Shown here piece after piece: positions 27,375 to 35,577 of a DNA stretch of 64,000 nucleotides. The stretch is taken from contig NZ_JAGSPC010000001.1 in assembly GCF_019204045.1 (NCBI RefSeq), positions 248,001-312,000 on the forward strand. The letters run 5' to 3'. The notes beneath the pieces were generated by a model. The model made no database searches, was not told the DNA's origin, and worked only from the letters and a program-made list of their open reading frames with translations. Origin of the DNA: Erythrobacter crassostreae. GTDB lineage: Bacteria; Pseudomonadota; Alphaproteobacteria; Sphingomonadales; Sphingomonadaceae. Within the stretch, counting starts at the first letter, position 1, and each line of letters opens with the position of its first letter. A program made the translations under genes and the position numbers.

Positions 27375-28517
27375 TTATGGTTTGAGAGCAAGCGCCCCCA
27401 GCGCCGCTTTGGTATAGATTCGGGCCAGCGTATCAAGGTCGGGCATGGCCACGGCTTCATCCCGCTTATGCATGGTCGCGTTGCACAGGCCAAATTCGAT
27501 CACCGGGCAAACACTGCGCAGGAACCGCGCATCGGATGTGCCGCCGGTGGTCGATGGCTCGGGCGCCATGCCGGTCTCGTCCTCGATCGCCTTGGCCAGC
27601 ATGTCGGAGAATGCGCCCGGCGCGGTCAGAAATGGTTCGCCGCTAATTACGGGCCGCGCAGTGCCGCCGTGCTTTTCGGCGATTGCGGTGACTTGCTCGG
27701 ACAGGCTCGCGCCCGAATGCGTGTCGTTGAAACGGATCGATATGCGCGCGGTTGCTTTAGCAGGGATCACATTGTGCGCTTTGTTGGCGACGTTAAACTC
27801 GGTGATCTCAAGGTTGCTGGGCTGGAACCAGTCTGTCCCCTCATCCAGAACCAGCGCGTCCAGTTCGGCGAGAATGGCAACCATTTTCGGCATCGGGTTA
27901 TCGGCAAGATGCGGATAGGCGACGTGGCCCTGTGTGCCGTCCACTTCCAACCAGATATTGACCGATCCGCGCCGCCCGATCTTCATCATATCGCCAAGCT
28001 GGTGAACGCTCGTTGGCTCACCCACAAGGCACAGATCAGGCTGAATGCCCTCTGCCGCCATGTAATCGATCAGAGCGCGGGTGCCGTGCAATGCAGGCCC
28101 TTCTTCATCGCCGGTGATGATAAAGCTGATCGTTCCGGCATCCTGCGGCACGTGTTCGACTGCGGCGATCATGCTGGCGATGGAGCCCTTCATATCAACC
28201 GCGCCGCGCCCATACAGCAATTCGCCGCGCTCTTCGGGTTTGAACGGGTCGCTTTCCCATCCGTCACCCGGTGGAACCACATCGAGGTGGCCTGCAAAGG
28301 CAAAATGGGTCGAGCCTTCGGGGCCGCGCCGGATAGCGAACAGGTTCTCGACCTCTTCTTCGTCGCTGCCGGCCTCTCCATCACCGCGCTTAAAACGGTG
28401 CACGTCGAAACCCAGCGGCCTCAGCATGGCTTCCATCACATCGAACACTTCGCCCGTGGCGGGGGTGATGCTGCGCGCGGCAATCAAGCCCTTGGCATAG
28501 TCGAGAGCCTTGCTCAT
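27375..28517 (-). CDS. dapE: Succinyl-diaminopimelate desuccinylase
   Basis: Di-zinc hydrolase that makes LL-diaminopimelate for lysine and peptidoglycan synthesis. The 380-residue protein has the M20 family metal ligands: His in AGHLDVVPPG, Asp in GRGAVDMKG, the Glu pair in TGDEEGPA, and the last His in CNATMHKRDE; the DapE mark VGEPTSV is also present. Its ATG overlaps the stop of the S1/P1 nuclease gene by four bases. Confidence 0.97.
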   Translation of the reverse strand: MSKALDYAKGLIAARSITPATGEVFDVMEAMLRPLGFDVHRFKRGDGEAGSDEEEVENLFAIRRGPEGSTHFAFAGHLDVVPPGDGWESDPFKPEERGELLYGRGAVDMKGSIASMIAAVEHVPQDAGTISFIITGDEEGPALHGTRALIDYMAAEGIQPDLCLVGEPTSVHQLGDMMKIGRRGSVNIWLEVDGTQGHVAYPHLADNPMPKMVAILAELDALVLDEGTDWFQPSNLEITEFNVANKAHNVIPAKATARISIRFNDTHSGASLSEQVTAIAEKHGGTARPVISGEPFLTAPGAFSDMLAKAIEDETGMAPEPSTTGGTSDARFLRSVCPVIEFGLCNATMHKRDEAVAMPDLDTLARIYTKAALGALALKP

Positions 28518-29431
28518 CGGCGTTCCTCTTGCGGGAGCGGTCCCGGCGCAAAGGCGCTTTCGAGCAAGTCAGCTATACGCACGCCTGCTTGCTGAACACG
28601 GCGCTTTGCAATCGGTACGCCTTGTACGATGTCCTCTTGGCTCAGCGCGGTCTTCTTCGGCAGTTCGCCGCCGCACACATCTTCGGTGTCAAAGGCGGTG
28701 GGGTAGACGAATTCGCGGGCAATCTTCCAGCTTTCGCGGCCCCAATCGGCCGCGACGCCGCCGCCCAGATCGCTGCGCTCTGACGGTGAGTAGCGCCGCA
28801 CAACCGGATCGGCAGGGTCGCTGATCGCGCGCTCGGCCAGCGGCCCGTCCCAGATCCAGTGCAGGTTTAGGCTGGGCACGATACCGTAATCGGTTTCGCG
28901 GTCATTGCCGCCGCGATCACCCTTGTCACCCGAATGCAGCGGCATATGCACGTCGCCTGCAAAGTGAACCATGAAAGCGAGCGCTTCGAGCCTGACATGA
29001 TCGGGCAGGCTTTCATCGGCAAGGATGCGGTGGTTGCGTTCCACCTGAGCCGTCACACAATTCCCGCCCGAACAATTGGCGCGCGGATTATAGGCCTCGC
29101 AAATCGGCGTCGTGCGGTAATGCCACGCAGCGGTGTAGCCCCAGCGCCAGCGCGCGCGGCGCACACAATCGGGCCAGACGCTGGCGTCCTGTATCGTCGC
29201 CAGATCGCATTCGGGCGTGCCCAGCAGCGCCTCCGATTTCATCAGCGCATCAATCTTGACGCGGGTTGCGGGCGAGACATTGACCTCCGCAATATCGGCG
29301 GTGGTGCGGTGCGCATAGAATCCCCACGCCTGTGCAGGCGCAGGCAGTGCAAGGATCAGGGCAAAGACCGGCGCGAGGAGCGCCGCCCAGATTACACCGT
29401 GCCGACGCTCTCGTATTGTTCGATGACCCAT
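28514..29431 (-). CDS. Secreted S1/P1 nuclease family protein
   Basis: Zinc-dependent endonuclease for single-stranded DNA and RNA, exported to the periplasm. The 305-residue form has a signal peptide ending APAQA, and the mature protein would start WGFYAHR, so that the N-terminal Trp and the His bind zinc as in P1. Other ligands are in HFAGDVHMPLH and LHWIWD. The ATG at 29431 has GGAAG upstream and lies inside the 3' end of gst; earlier codons give a long N-terminus without a signal. It is coupled to dapE. Confidence 0.92.
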   Translation of the reverse strand: MGHRTIRERRHGVIWAALLAPVFALILALPAPAQAWGFYAHRTTADIAEVNVSPATRVKIDALMKSEALLGTPECDLATIQDASVWPDCVRRARWRWGYTAAWHYRTTPICEAYNPRANCSGGNCVTAQVERNHRILADESLPDHVRLEALAFMVHFAGDVHMPLHSGDKGDRGGNDRETDYGIVPSLNLHWIWDGPLAERAISDPADPVVRRYSPSERSDLGGGVAADWGRESWKIAREFVYPTAFDTEDVCGGELPKKTALSQEDIVQGVPIAKRRVQQAGVRIADLLESAFAPGPLPQEERR

Positions 29432-30057
29432 TGTTCTTCCTCTGCCGCGGCAATCCATTCCTGCGTCCAGGCATGTTCCCACATGGCTTCCATATAAGAC
29501 TGCGCGAACCCGGGCACGCCAATGCCATAAGTTATGAAGCGCGAAACGATCGGAGCGAAGAATATATCCGCCGCCCCGTATGTGCCGAACAGAAACGGCC
29601 CCGCGCTGCCGTGGCGCGAGCGGGCCTCTGCCCACAATTGCAGGATGCGCACGATGTCTGCCTTCGTCGCATCGGAGACATGTTGCAGCTGGACACGGCG
29701 GCGCACATTCATCGGCATGTCGGTGCGCAGCGAGCCAAAGGAAGAGTGCATTTCTGCCACCATCGCGCGCGCCATGCCCCGCGCCCCATCTTCTTTCGGC
29801 CAGAACCGGTCGCGGCCCACTTTATCCGCGCAATATTCCATAATCGCTAGGCTATCCCAGATGACGTTTTCATCATCCCACAGGATCGGCACTTTGCCGC
29901 TGGATGGCTGCATGTCGCCTTCCTGCTTGGCCTTATCCCATTGCTCGCCCAGCATCGGCACGATGATTTCTTCAAAGTGAAGACCCGATTGCTTCACCGC
30001 GAGCCAGCCGCGCAGCGACCAGCTTGAATAGTTCTTGTTACCGATAATCAGCTTCAT
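29392..30057 (-). CDS. Glutathione S-transferase family protein
   Basis: A 221-residue GST with an N-terminal thioredoxin-like domain (KLIIGNKNYSSWSLRGWLAV, the Ser near 11 being the likely thiolate-activating residue) and an all-helical C-terminal domain. The GKVPIL cis-Pro motif is at about 54-59 and DSLAIMEYCAD at 68-78. FGTYGAADIFFAPIVSRF resembles the N-capping box. The substrate is not known. It overlaps the S1/P1 nuclease start by 40 bases and is divergent from the VOC gene. Confidence 0.92.
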   Translation of the reverse strand: MKLIIGNKNYSSWSLRGWLAVKQSGLHFEEIIVPMLGEQWDKAKQEGDMQPSSGKVPILWDDENVIWDSLAIMEYCADKVGRDRFWPKEDGARGMARAMVAEMHSSFGSLRTDMPMNVRRRVQLQHVSDATKADIVRILQLWAEARSRHGSAGPFLFGTYGAADIFFAPIVSRFITYGIGVPGFAQSYMEAMWEHAWTQEWIAAAEEEQWVIEQYESVGTV

Positions 30058-30174
30058 ATTTCTGCCTGTTCCACCAACAGTGTCGCGATGTTGCGACCTG
30101 CCTAGATATTCAGTGTTTCGCTGTCGAGCCTGAACGGGTTACTAGGGAAAGGAAACCGCAATAAGGCCCGTAAG

Positions 30175-30597
30175 ATGACGCTATCCCCCTTCCACCTCGC
30201 GTTTCCCGTCCACGATCTGGACGCGGCCCGAACCTTTTACGGCGACTTGCTCAGCTGCAAAGAGGGCCGGTCCTCGGATGAATGGATCGATTTCGATTTT
30301 CGAGGGCACCAGATCGTCACGCACCTCGCCCCGGGCGCAGCGGGCGATGCGGCCAGCAACCATGTTGACGGCCACGGCGTACCCATCCCGCATTTTGGCC
30401 TGGTGTTGCCGATGGAGGAATGGGAGGCGCTTGCAGAGAAACTCAAAGCGGCAGGCACAGAATTCGTGATCGAACCGACGATCCGCTTTCGCGACCGGCC
30501 CGGCGAACAAGCGACAATGTTCCTGCGCGACCCAGCCGGCAACGCGCTGGAGTTCAAAGCCTTTGCCGATATGGGGCAGCTGTTTGCAGCCGATTGA
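30175..30597 (+). CDS. VOC (glyoxalase/dioxygenase) family protein
   Basis: A 140-residue vicinal-oxygen-chelate fold protein with the two beta-alpha-beta units [20 protein letters not shown] and [18 protein letters not shown]. Possible metal ligands are the His in FHLAFP, His in PHFGLV and the Glu in [12 protein letters not shown]. Family members include glyoxalases, extradiol dioxygenases and resistance proteins; the reaction cannot be told from the sequence. It stands alone, divergent from gst. Confidence 0.88.
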   Translation: MTLSPFHLAFPVHDLDAARTFYGDLLSCKEGRSSDEWIDFDFRGHQIVTHLAPGAAGDAASNHVDGHGVPIPHFGLVLPMEEWEALAEKLKAAGTEFVIEPTIRFRDRPGEQATMFLRDPAGNALEFKAFADMGQLFAAD

Positions 30598-30685
30598 ACG
30601 TTTTCCTACTCGGCGCGCGAACGATAAGGGGAAGACACGCTCTTTCTCATCGTCGGTGCAGATTTTTGGTCAAAAGTAGGCGAGT

Positions 30686-30788
30686 TGTCACCTGTGTCCT
30701 ACAGGTACAAAATCTCGTAATATCAGATGGTAACACCGAAAGACCACGGGTGACATGTAGGACAATCTGTCATGTGTGTCCTACAGAT
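30686..30788. repeat. Three copies of a TGTCCTACA-containing repeat
   Basis: Between the convergent ends of the VOC gene and engB lie TGTCACCTGTGTCCTACAGG (30686-30705), an inverted copy TGACATGTAGGACA (30751-30764) and TGTCATGTGTGTCCTACAGA (30768-30787). The first can fold on ACCTGT/ACAGGT; the last two can pair as TGTAGGACA/TGTCCTACA. This could be a small intergenic repeat family or a protein-binding array. A hairpin here may also end the engB operon. Confidence 0.6.
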
Positions 30789-30797
30789 CCAGATTGA

Positions 30798-31487
30798 TCA
30801 ATCCAGCGCGTTGATGCCCAAAGCATCCTGCACAACCGCTACGCGCAAAGCGTCAATGCCCATGCCTTTTTCGCTGCTGGTAAGGTGCAGTTCGGGATAG
30901 GCAGCGGGGTGTTTGCGAGCCTCGTCTGCGACTTCGCCCGCCACACGTTCAAGATAGCTGGCTTTGATCTTGTCCGTTTTGGTCAGCACGATGCGGTAGC
31001 CCACGGCGGCCTCATCTAGCATTTTCATCATGTCGAGATCGACCTGTTTCAAGCCATGGCGGCTATCGACGAGCACCAGATTGCGAGCGAGAACCTGCCG
31101 ACCGCGCAAATATGACCGGACGAGTTTCTTCCATTTATCAACCACCGACACAGGCGCTTTCGCAAAGCCGTATCCCGGCATATCGACCAATCGGATTTGC
31201 GTTGGCTCGCCAATCTCGAAGTAATTCAGCTCCTGCGTGCGGCCCGGTGTCACCGATGCGCGGGCAATGGACTTTCGGCCAGTCAGCGCATTCAGAAGCG
31301 AGGATTTTCCGACATTGCTGCGTCCGCAAAATGCGATTTCGGGCACGGTCGGTTCCGGCAGGAATTTGAGCTGCGGGGCAGAGAGCAGAAAATCGACGCG
31401 GCCAGAAAACAGGCGCGCAGCCTTCTTCTCGCGTCGCATGATCGCGCGTTCCTCAATCTCCGCTTCTGTTAGGTCGGGCGCGCTCAC
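30798..31487 (-). CDS. engB: Ribosome biogenesis GTP-binding protein EngB (YsxC/YihA)
   Basis: Essential TRAFAC-class GTPase that helps assemble the 50S subunit. The 229-residue protein has G1 GRSNVGKSSLLNAL, G2/G3 VDMPGYGFAKAP, G4 TKTDKI and G5 LTSSEKGMG. An extra N-terminal segment of about 40 residues precedes the G domain. The start is a GTG that overlaps the yidC stop by four bases. It is the last gene of the rpmH-rnpA-yidD-yidC-engB unit. Confidence 0.97.
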   Translation of the reverse strand: MSAPDLTEAEIEERAIMRREKKAARLFSGRVDFLLSAPQLKFLPEPTVPEIAFCGRSNVGKSSLLNALTGRKSIARASVTPGRTQELNYFEIGEPTQIRLVDMPGYGFAKAPVSVVDKWKKLVRSYLRGRQVLARNLVLVDSRHGLKQVDLDMMKMLDEAAVGYRIVLTKTDKIKASYLERVAGEVADEARKHPAAYPELHLTSSEKGMGIDALRVAVVQDALGINALD

Positions 31488-33265
31488 GCTTTACCTTTCG
31501 CCTTGTCTTCATCTGCCTTTTTCTTGGCCATCTCTGCCTTTTCCTTCTCCGCCTGCGCCTTGAGCGCAGGGTGCTTGGAATAGAGATATTTCTGCTGAGC
31601 AAGCGTCAGGATGTTCGACGTTACCCAGTAGATCAAAAGGCCTGCTGCGAAAGGAGCCATGACGAACATCAGGATCCACGGCATCAGATTGAAAATCTGC
31701 TGCTGCATTGGGTCCATAGCCGACGGGTTCAGCTTAAACGTGAGCCACATGGTCACACCAAGCAGCACAGCCAGCACACCAATGCCAAGGAAACCGGGAA
31801 CTTCGAACGGCAGATAGCCGAACAGGTTCAGGATTGTCGCAGGATCAGGGCCGGAGAGATCGCGGATATAAAGGAACGGCTCATGCCGCATCTCAATCGC
31901 CAGCATCAGGACTTTATACAGCGCAAAGAAGATCGGAATCTGGATCAGGATTGGCAAACAGCCCGCAAGCGGATTGACCTTTTCTTCCTTGTACAGCTTC
32001 ATTATCTCTTGCTGCTGTTGTTGTTTGTCGTCCTTGTAGCGTTCCTGAATCGCTTTCATTTTCGGCTGAACAGCTTTCATGCCGGCCATGCTGGCGAATT
32101 GCTTTTGCGCGATCGGGAACATCAGCCCGCGAACGATGACCGTCAGCAAGATGATCGCGACGCCGAAATTGCCGACAAGGCCGTTGAGCGTGCGAAGCAA
32201 CCAAAGGAATGGCTTTTCGATAAACTCAAACCAACCCCATGAGATCGCCTTACCAAAATAGGTGATGCCGCTGTCTTCGTATTTATCGAGGACAATGGAG
32301 TTCTTCGCTCCAGCGAACAGGCGCGTGGATTGCGTCAAGCTTCCGCCAGCTGGAATGGTTTGCGCCTGATAGAAAACGCCGCTTCGGAAAAGACCGTTGT
32401 CGAGAGCGCGGAAACCGACTTCTTTTGTTGCACCCTCACCCGGGATCAGGGCAGAAAGCCAATAGCGGTCGGTAAAGCCGAGCCAGTCGGTGTTGCCCGC
32501 TGGAACATCGCGGCCAATTTCCGTCAGCTCTTCATAATTGTTGCCGTCTTGCAGAGCGCCGTCGAACACACCGATAGGGCCGGAATGGACGATAAATTCA
32601 TCCGGTGACGCATTCTTGTCAGTCCGGTCGATCAGGGTGAACGGCTGTATGATAGCCGCCGCTTCCGATGCATTTGCCACCGATTGCGTCGCGGAGATCA
32701 TGTAGTCCTCGTCAATCGACAGCGCGATTGAATAGGTCAGCCCGTCATCACCCGAGCGCGTTAGAGTGACAGGCGTGTCAGGCGTCAACTTATCGCCGCT
32801 TGCCTGCCAGACTGCATTGCTTGGCATATATTCGCCGCCGGTTATAAAACCGAACTGCGCGAAGTATTGATCTTCAGTGCGAGCGGGAGCGAAAAGACGG
32901 ACAGGGCCGCTGTCTTTCTCAACCGACTGGCGGTAATCTTTCAGGACGATATCATCGATCTGCGCGCCAACGAGATTGATCGAACCGGCCAGTTTCGGCG
33001 TGTCGATCACAACACGATTCGGATCGGCAAGTGCCTCCGACATATCAACCGGTCCGGCAGGAGCCGCGGCGCCTTCAGGCAGATCGGCTGCAACGGTTGT
33101 CGTACCAGGCGCGCCGCCTGCGCTTGCCTGAGCAGCGGGCTCAACTTGTTCTGCCGGAGACGAAAGCGCCGCCTCCGGATAGAAAGTCCGCATCGCAAAA
33201 TCCCAGCCGATAATCAGCAGGCCGGAAAGAGCGACAGCGAGCAATAGATTACGCTGGTTGTCCAA
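31484..33265 (-). CDS. yidC: Membrane protein insertase YidC
   Basis: Insertase/Oxa1-family protein that inserts and folds inner-membrane proteins, alone or with SecYEG. The 593-residue protein has the N-terminal anchor NLLLAVALSGLLIIGWDFAM, a large periplasmic beta-supersandwich domain (about 60-345), and five C-terminal helices with the family segments LMFPIAQKQFASMAGMKAVQP, ERYKDDKQQQQQEIMKLYKEEKVNP and NLMPWILMFVMAPFAAGLLIYW cut across several stretches. The C-terminal tail is Lys-rich, as often seen for ribosome contact. It lies downstream of yidD. Confidence 0.98.
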   Translation of the reverse strand: MDNQRNLLLAVALSGLLIIGWDFAMRTFYPEAALSSPAEQVEPAAQASAGGAPGTTTVAADLPEGAAAPAGPVDMSEALADPNRVVIDTPKLAGSINLVGAQIDDIVLKDYRQSVEKDSGPVRLFAPARTEDQYFAQFGFITGGEYMPSNAVWQASGDKLTPDTPVTLTRSGDDGLTYSIALSIDEDYMISATQSVANASEAAAIIQPFTLIDRTDKNASPDEFIVHSGPIGVFDGALQDGNNYEELTEIGRDVPAGNTDWLGFTDRYWLSALIPGEGATKEVGFRALDNGLFRSGVFYQAQTIPAGGSLTQSTRLFAGAKNSIVLDKYEDSGITYFGKAISWGWFEFIEKPFLWLLRTLNGLVGNFGVAIILLTVIVRGLMFPIAQKQFASMAGMKAVQPKMKAIQERYKDDKQQQQQEIMKLYKEEKVNPLAGCLPILIQIPIFFALYKVLMLAIEMRHEPFLYIRDLSGPDPATILNLFGYLPFEVPGFLGIGVLAVLLGVTMWLTFKLNPSAMDPMQQQIFNLMPWILMFVMAPFAAGLLIYWVTSNILTLAQQKYLYSKHPALKAQAEKEKAEMAKKKADEDKAKGKA

Positions 33266-33335
33266 AGTGAAATCCCGTCAATTCGTCTAATGGTGTATTA
33301 GATATGTACTACACTGAATATTGCATTATAAATTT

Positions 33336-33545
33336 TCAGGGGACCGGATCATGTCCATGACCGCCCCATGGATGGCAGCGCCCTAGCCGCTTTAACGCCA
33401 GCCATCCACCCTTGAGAGCACCATATTTGGTGAGCGCCTGAATCGCGTACTGACTGCATGATGGTGCAAAGCGGCAGGTCGGCGGCAAAATGCGTGATGG
33501 GCCAAGCTGCCACAGGCGCGCGATGAAGATAAGAACGTGCTTCAT
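33336..33545 (-). CDS. yidD: Membrane protein insertion efficiency factor YidD
   Basis: Small 69-residue protein of the UPF0161/YidD family that aids YidC-dependent insertion. The family core is [20 protein letters not shown] (residues about 19-38), with the three Cys-region landmarks R-F-P-S-C-S-Y, then [23 protein letters not shown]. The ATG overlaps the rnpA stop by four bases. The 70-base gap before yidC is AT-rich. Confidence 0.95.
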   Translation of the reverse strand: MKHVLIFIARLWQLGPSRILPPTCRFAPSCSQYAIQALTKYGALKGGWLALKRLGRCHPWGGHGHDPVP

Positions 33546-33934
33546 TTAGGCCCGCCCCCTTTGCTCCCGCGCCGGGGGCGGCGTCCACGAGCAGGGTCGG
33601 ATTTCCCCTCACGAGCGCGGTCCAAAGCCTTGTCGAGCTCCGATGACATAGTATGAAAGTCGCGCTCCACCCCGCCCGCACGCCCGATCAAAACATGGTC
33701 GTGATCTGGCAGGCCATGCTCCGCCAGTTTCGCCCGCAGCAATTCGCGAAAGCGCCGTTTCATCCGGTTGCGCACCACTGCGTTGCCAATTTTCTTGGTG
33801 ACCGTGATGCCGAAACGCAGGCCCTCCCCACCATTTGGGCGCGTGAGCAAAACAAACCCAGCCCTCGCATTGCGAAGACCTTTATTGGCCTGGAGAAAGT
33901 CAGACCGTTTGGTGAGGGTTCGAAGCATGAGCAT
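33542..33934 (-). CDS. rnpA: Ribonuclease P protein component
   Basis: Small basic subunit that helps the catalytic RNA trim the 5' end of tRNA precursors. The 130-residue protein has [13 protein letters not shown] near the start and the RNR motif [18 protein letters not shown] (about 50-67). The C-terminus, rich in Arg and Gly ([15 protein letters not shown]), is an extension over the usual ~115 residues. It follows rpmH after a 146-base hairpin-rich gap and is coupled to yidD. Confidence 0.96.
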   Translation of the reverse strand: MLMLRTLTKRSDFLQANKGLRNARAGFVLLTRPNGGEGLRFGITVTKKIGNAVVRNRMKRRFRELLRAKLAEHGLPDHDHVLIGRAGGVERDFHTMSSELDKALDRAREGKSDPARGRRPRRGSKGGGPK

Positions 33935-33972
33935 CGCTGTTTAGCGGATCTTGAAAGAATCCAGAAATACAA

Positions 33973-33996
33973 ACGGGCCCCCGAAAGGGAGCCCGC
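33973..33996 (-). terminator. Hairpin between rpmH and rnpA (attenuator-like)
   Basis: On the minus strand CGGGCTCCC and GGGGGCCCG form a stem with a TTTC loop, followed by TTTGTATTT. It would stop or reduce read-through from rpmH into rnpA, so the ribosomal protein could be made in excess. Confidence 0.6.
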
Positions 33997-34022
33997 ATAG
34001 GCCAAGTGGCCGCCTGCAGCGA

Positions 34023-34073
34023 CGCGACCTGTAGGTCGCGTGCGCGAAGAAATCGCGCGCCGGATGGCGCGCG
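34023..34073. repeat. Two perfect inverted repeats just after rpmH
   Basis: CGCGACCT-GT-AGGTCGCG at 34023-34040 and CGCGCGCC-GGAT-GGCGCGCG at 34054-34073 lie between the rpmH stop and the attenuator-like hairpin. They may protect the rpmH 3' end or act as processing sites. Confidence 0.65.
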
Positions 34074-34080
34074 GCTTAGC

Positions 34081-34215
34081 TTAAGCCGAGAGGCTCTTAC
34101 GGCCGCGTTTGCGACGTGCACGGATTACCTTGCGGCCACCCGGAGTTGCCTTGCGTGCGAAGAAACCGTGCCGACGGGCACGCACTAAGTTGCTGGGCTG
34201 AAAAGTCCGCTTCAT
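34081..34215 (-). CDS. rpmH: 50S ribosomal protein L34
   Basis: Very basic 44-residue ribosomal protein. The translation starts [18 protein letters not shown] and ends [11 protein letters not shown], with the conserved [15 protein letters not shown] between. The ATG is at 34215 and the TAA at 34081. It heads the rpmH-rnpA-yidD-yidC-engB operon, the standard bacterial order. Confidence 0.97.
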   Translation of the reverse strand: MKRTFQPSNLVRARRHGFFARKATPGGRKVIRARRKRGRKSLSA

Positions 34216-34280
34216 ATCGTCCTCGATAAATTAATCCGGCGAGCTACCCGTGCGAATGTCGTCCGCAGAATGCTCACCAA

Positions 34281-34310
34281 TAAAAAAGCGGCCACCCACA
34301 AAGGCAGCCG
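34281..34310 (-). terminator. Terminator or leader attenuator upstream of rpmH
   Basis: On the minus strand CGGCTGCC and GGTGGCCG pair (two G-U pairs) around TTTGTG and are followed by GCTTTTTTATT. The same bases on the plus strand have A-C mismatches, so the minus strand is the intended direction. It would end the gene at 34359-35348, but it also lies downstream of the rpmH promoter candidate. Confidence 0.6.
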
Positions 34311-34323
34311 GGTCAGGCGCGCG

Positions 34324-34352
34324 CTATTATGATGCCCCTGCGTATGAGTCAA
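34324..34352 (-). promoter_or_regulatory. Candidate sigma-70 promoter of rpmH
   Basis: On the minus strand TTGACT (34352-34347) is followed after 16-17 bases by ATAATA/TAATAG (34330-34324). It is the best -35/-10 pair in the 143-base gap before rpmH. Confidence 0.45.
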
Positions 34353-34358
34353 GCAATC

Positions 34359-35348
34359 TCACGATGCAAAGAGCTCTGAATGTGCAGGCTTTGCGAAGGC
34401 AAAACGCGTTACGTCAGCATAGTCGATCACTGGGGCGATATCGAACGCAATCGCAAGTGTGACTGGTTCGACAATAATCTTGGGTGTGGCCAGCGGTGAT
34501 GCCGTGACCATAAGCATCGCCGGTTCACGGATGATTGCAGGGGCGCGTTCCGGCGCGATCCAATTTTCCATTTCATTGGCACGAAGCCATAGAGCGCTCG
34601 AATGCGGCACAGAATTTGTCATCGCATAGAAGTCCTGGGCGCGCTCTTCGCTCATGCCCATCTCCTTATAATAGTCGAGGTACAGGCGGTTTGCCGGAGC
34701 GTCAGGCGCGAAATCTGCAGGCTCGCGGCCATAATTGTCGAGCCACGAATGCACCGCAAACTGTGCGCCCGATGCCATGGTGCGATTCTCCCCCGCAAGG
34801 AACAGTTCCACACCGCCGGAGCGAGCCGATCCTCCATCGGGGACATGGGTGGTAAGGCCCGCAGCGCGGATGCGGCGACCAACTTCGAGATTGGCGATGT
34901 CATGGCTTGTGCCGCCAGCATCGACCAGTTCGAGAACTTCAAGCTGCGGGAAATCGCGCATCATCGCATCGAAATGCTGCGGGGACTGCGGGCCAGTCGT
35001 TCCGACCACTACGGCGCGCTTTCCATCAACAACGCGAAACGGCCCGTAATGGGCAATTGCCAGCGATTCGGGCTGCGAACGCAGCGGCACAGCGTAACGT
35101 GTCGCGGCAGCTTTAGTCGTCTGGGATACCACTTCGCCGTTGACGATATGCGTGGTGACGGTTGTAACCGCCTCTGCGGCCCTTTCACCGCGATCCGCCA
35201 CACGGACCCAGCTTTCGCTGGCAGAATCCCATTCCTCAACCCAACTGACGGTCGAAACCGAGCGCGCACTGGCATAGTCCTGAGCTTGCGCGGCGGCAGG
35301 CATCATCAGGAATTGCAGTAGGGCGAACAAGGCAGCGAGTTTTTTCAT
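34359..35348 (-). CDS. Periplasmic ClpP/crotonase-fold protein (COG3904-like)
   Basis: A 329-residue exported protein with a signal peptide (LAALFALLQFLMMPAAAQA). The middle part has the plan of COG3904 periplasmic proteins with a ClpP-like fold: VELVDAGGTSHDIANLEVGRRIRAAGLTTHV is present across 140-170, then ARSGGVELFLAGENRT and GAQFAVHSW. Ser in ARSGG and His in AVHSW would be the catalytic pair. In related proteins the Ser stands in CxSAC; both cysteines are missing here. The last ~60 residues are hydrophobic-leaning and unassigned. The substrate is unknown. It lies upstream of rpmH on the same strand. Confidence 0.6.
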   Translation of the reverse strand: MKKLAALFALLQFLMMPAAAQAQDYASARSVSTVSWVEEWDSASESWVRVADRGERAAEAVTTVTTHIVNGEVVSQTTKAAATRYAVPLRSQPESLAIAHYGPFRVVDGKRAVVVGTTGPQSPQHFDAMMRDFPQLEVLELVDAGGTSHDIANLEVGRRIRAAGLTTHVPDGGSARSGGVELFLAGENRTMASGAQFAVHSWLDNYGREPADFAPDAPANRLYLDYYKEMGMSEERAQDFYAMTNSVPHSSALWLRANEMENWIAPERAPAIIREPAMLMVTASPLATPKIIVEPVTLAIAFDIAPVIDYADVTRFAFAKPAHSELFAS

Positions 35349-35577
35349 GCTGCATGGATTACAGGTCCAGCGCTTGAAAATTTGCCAAGGTTTATACTTG
35401 CGATTTTCTTTAGTAGTTGGACCTAGACGCTCGACAACTCGCTATTAACCTTGCACAATCGCGTTCCGAGCATGGTAAAAATGCGTCTGTTTCCAATAAC
35501 TAGGGGCAATTAGGGATTGCCCCGTAGTTTGCGATAAATTTCGGCGGGGTGGCCGCCGGCTTCCGGGGGGATTGTAA

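Noticed and set aside
26943-28595. A 550-codon open frame on the plus strand
   Set aside because: It is antisense to gltP and dapE, both clearly recognised, and its translation is rich in His, Arg and Gln with no family similarity.
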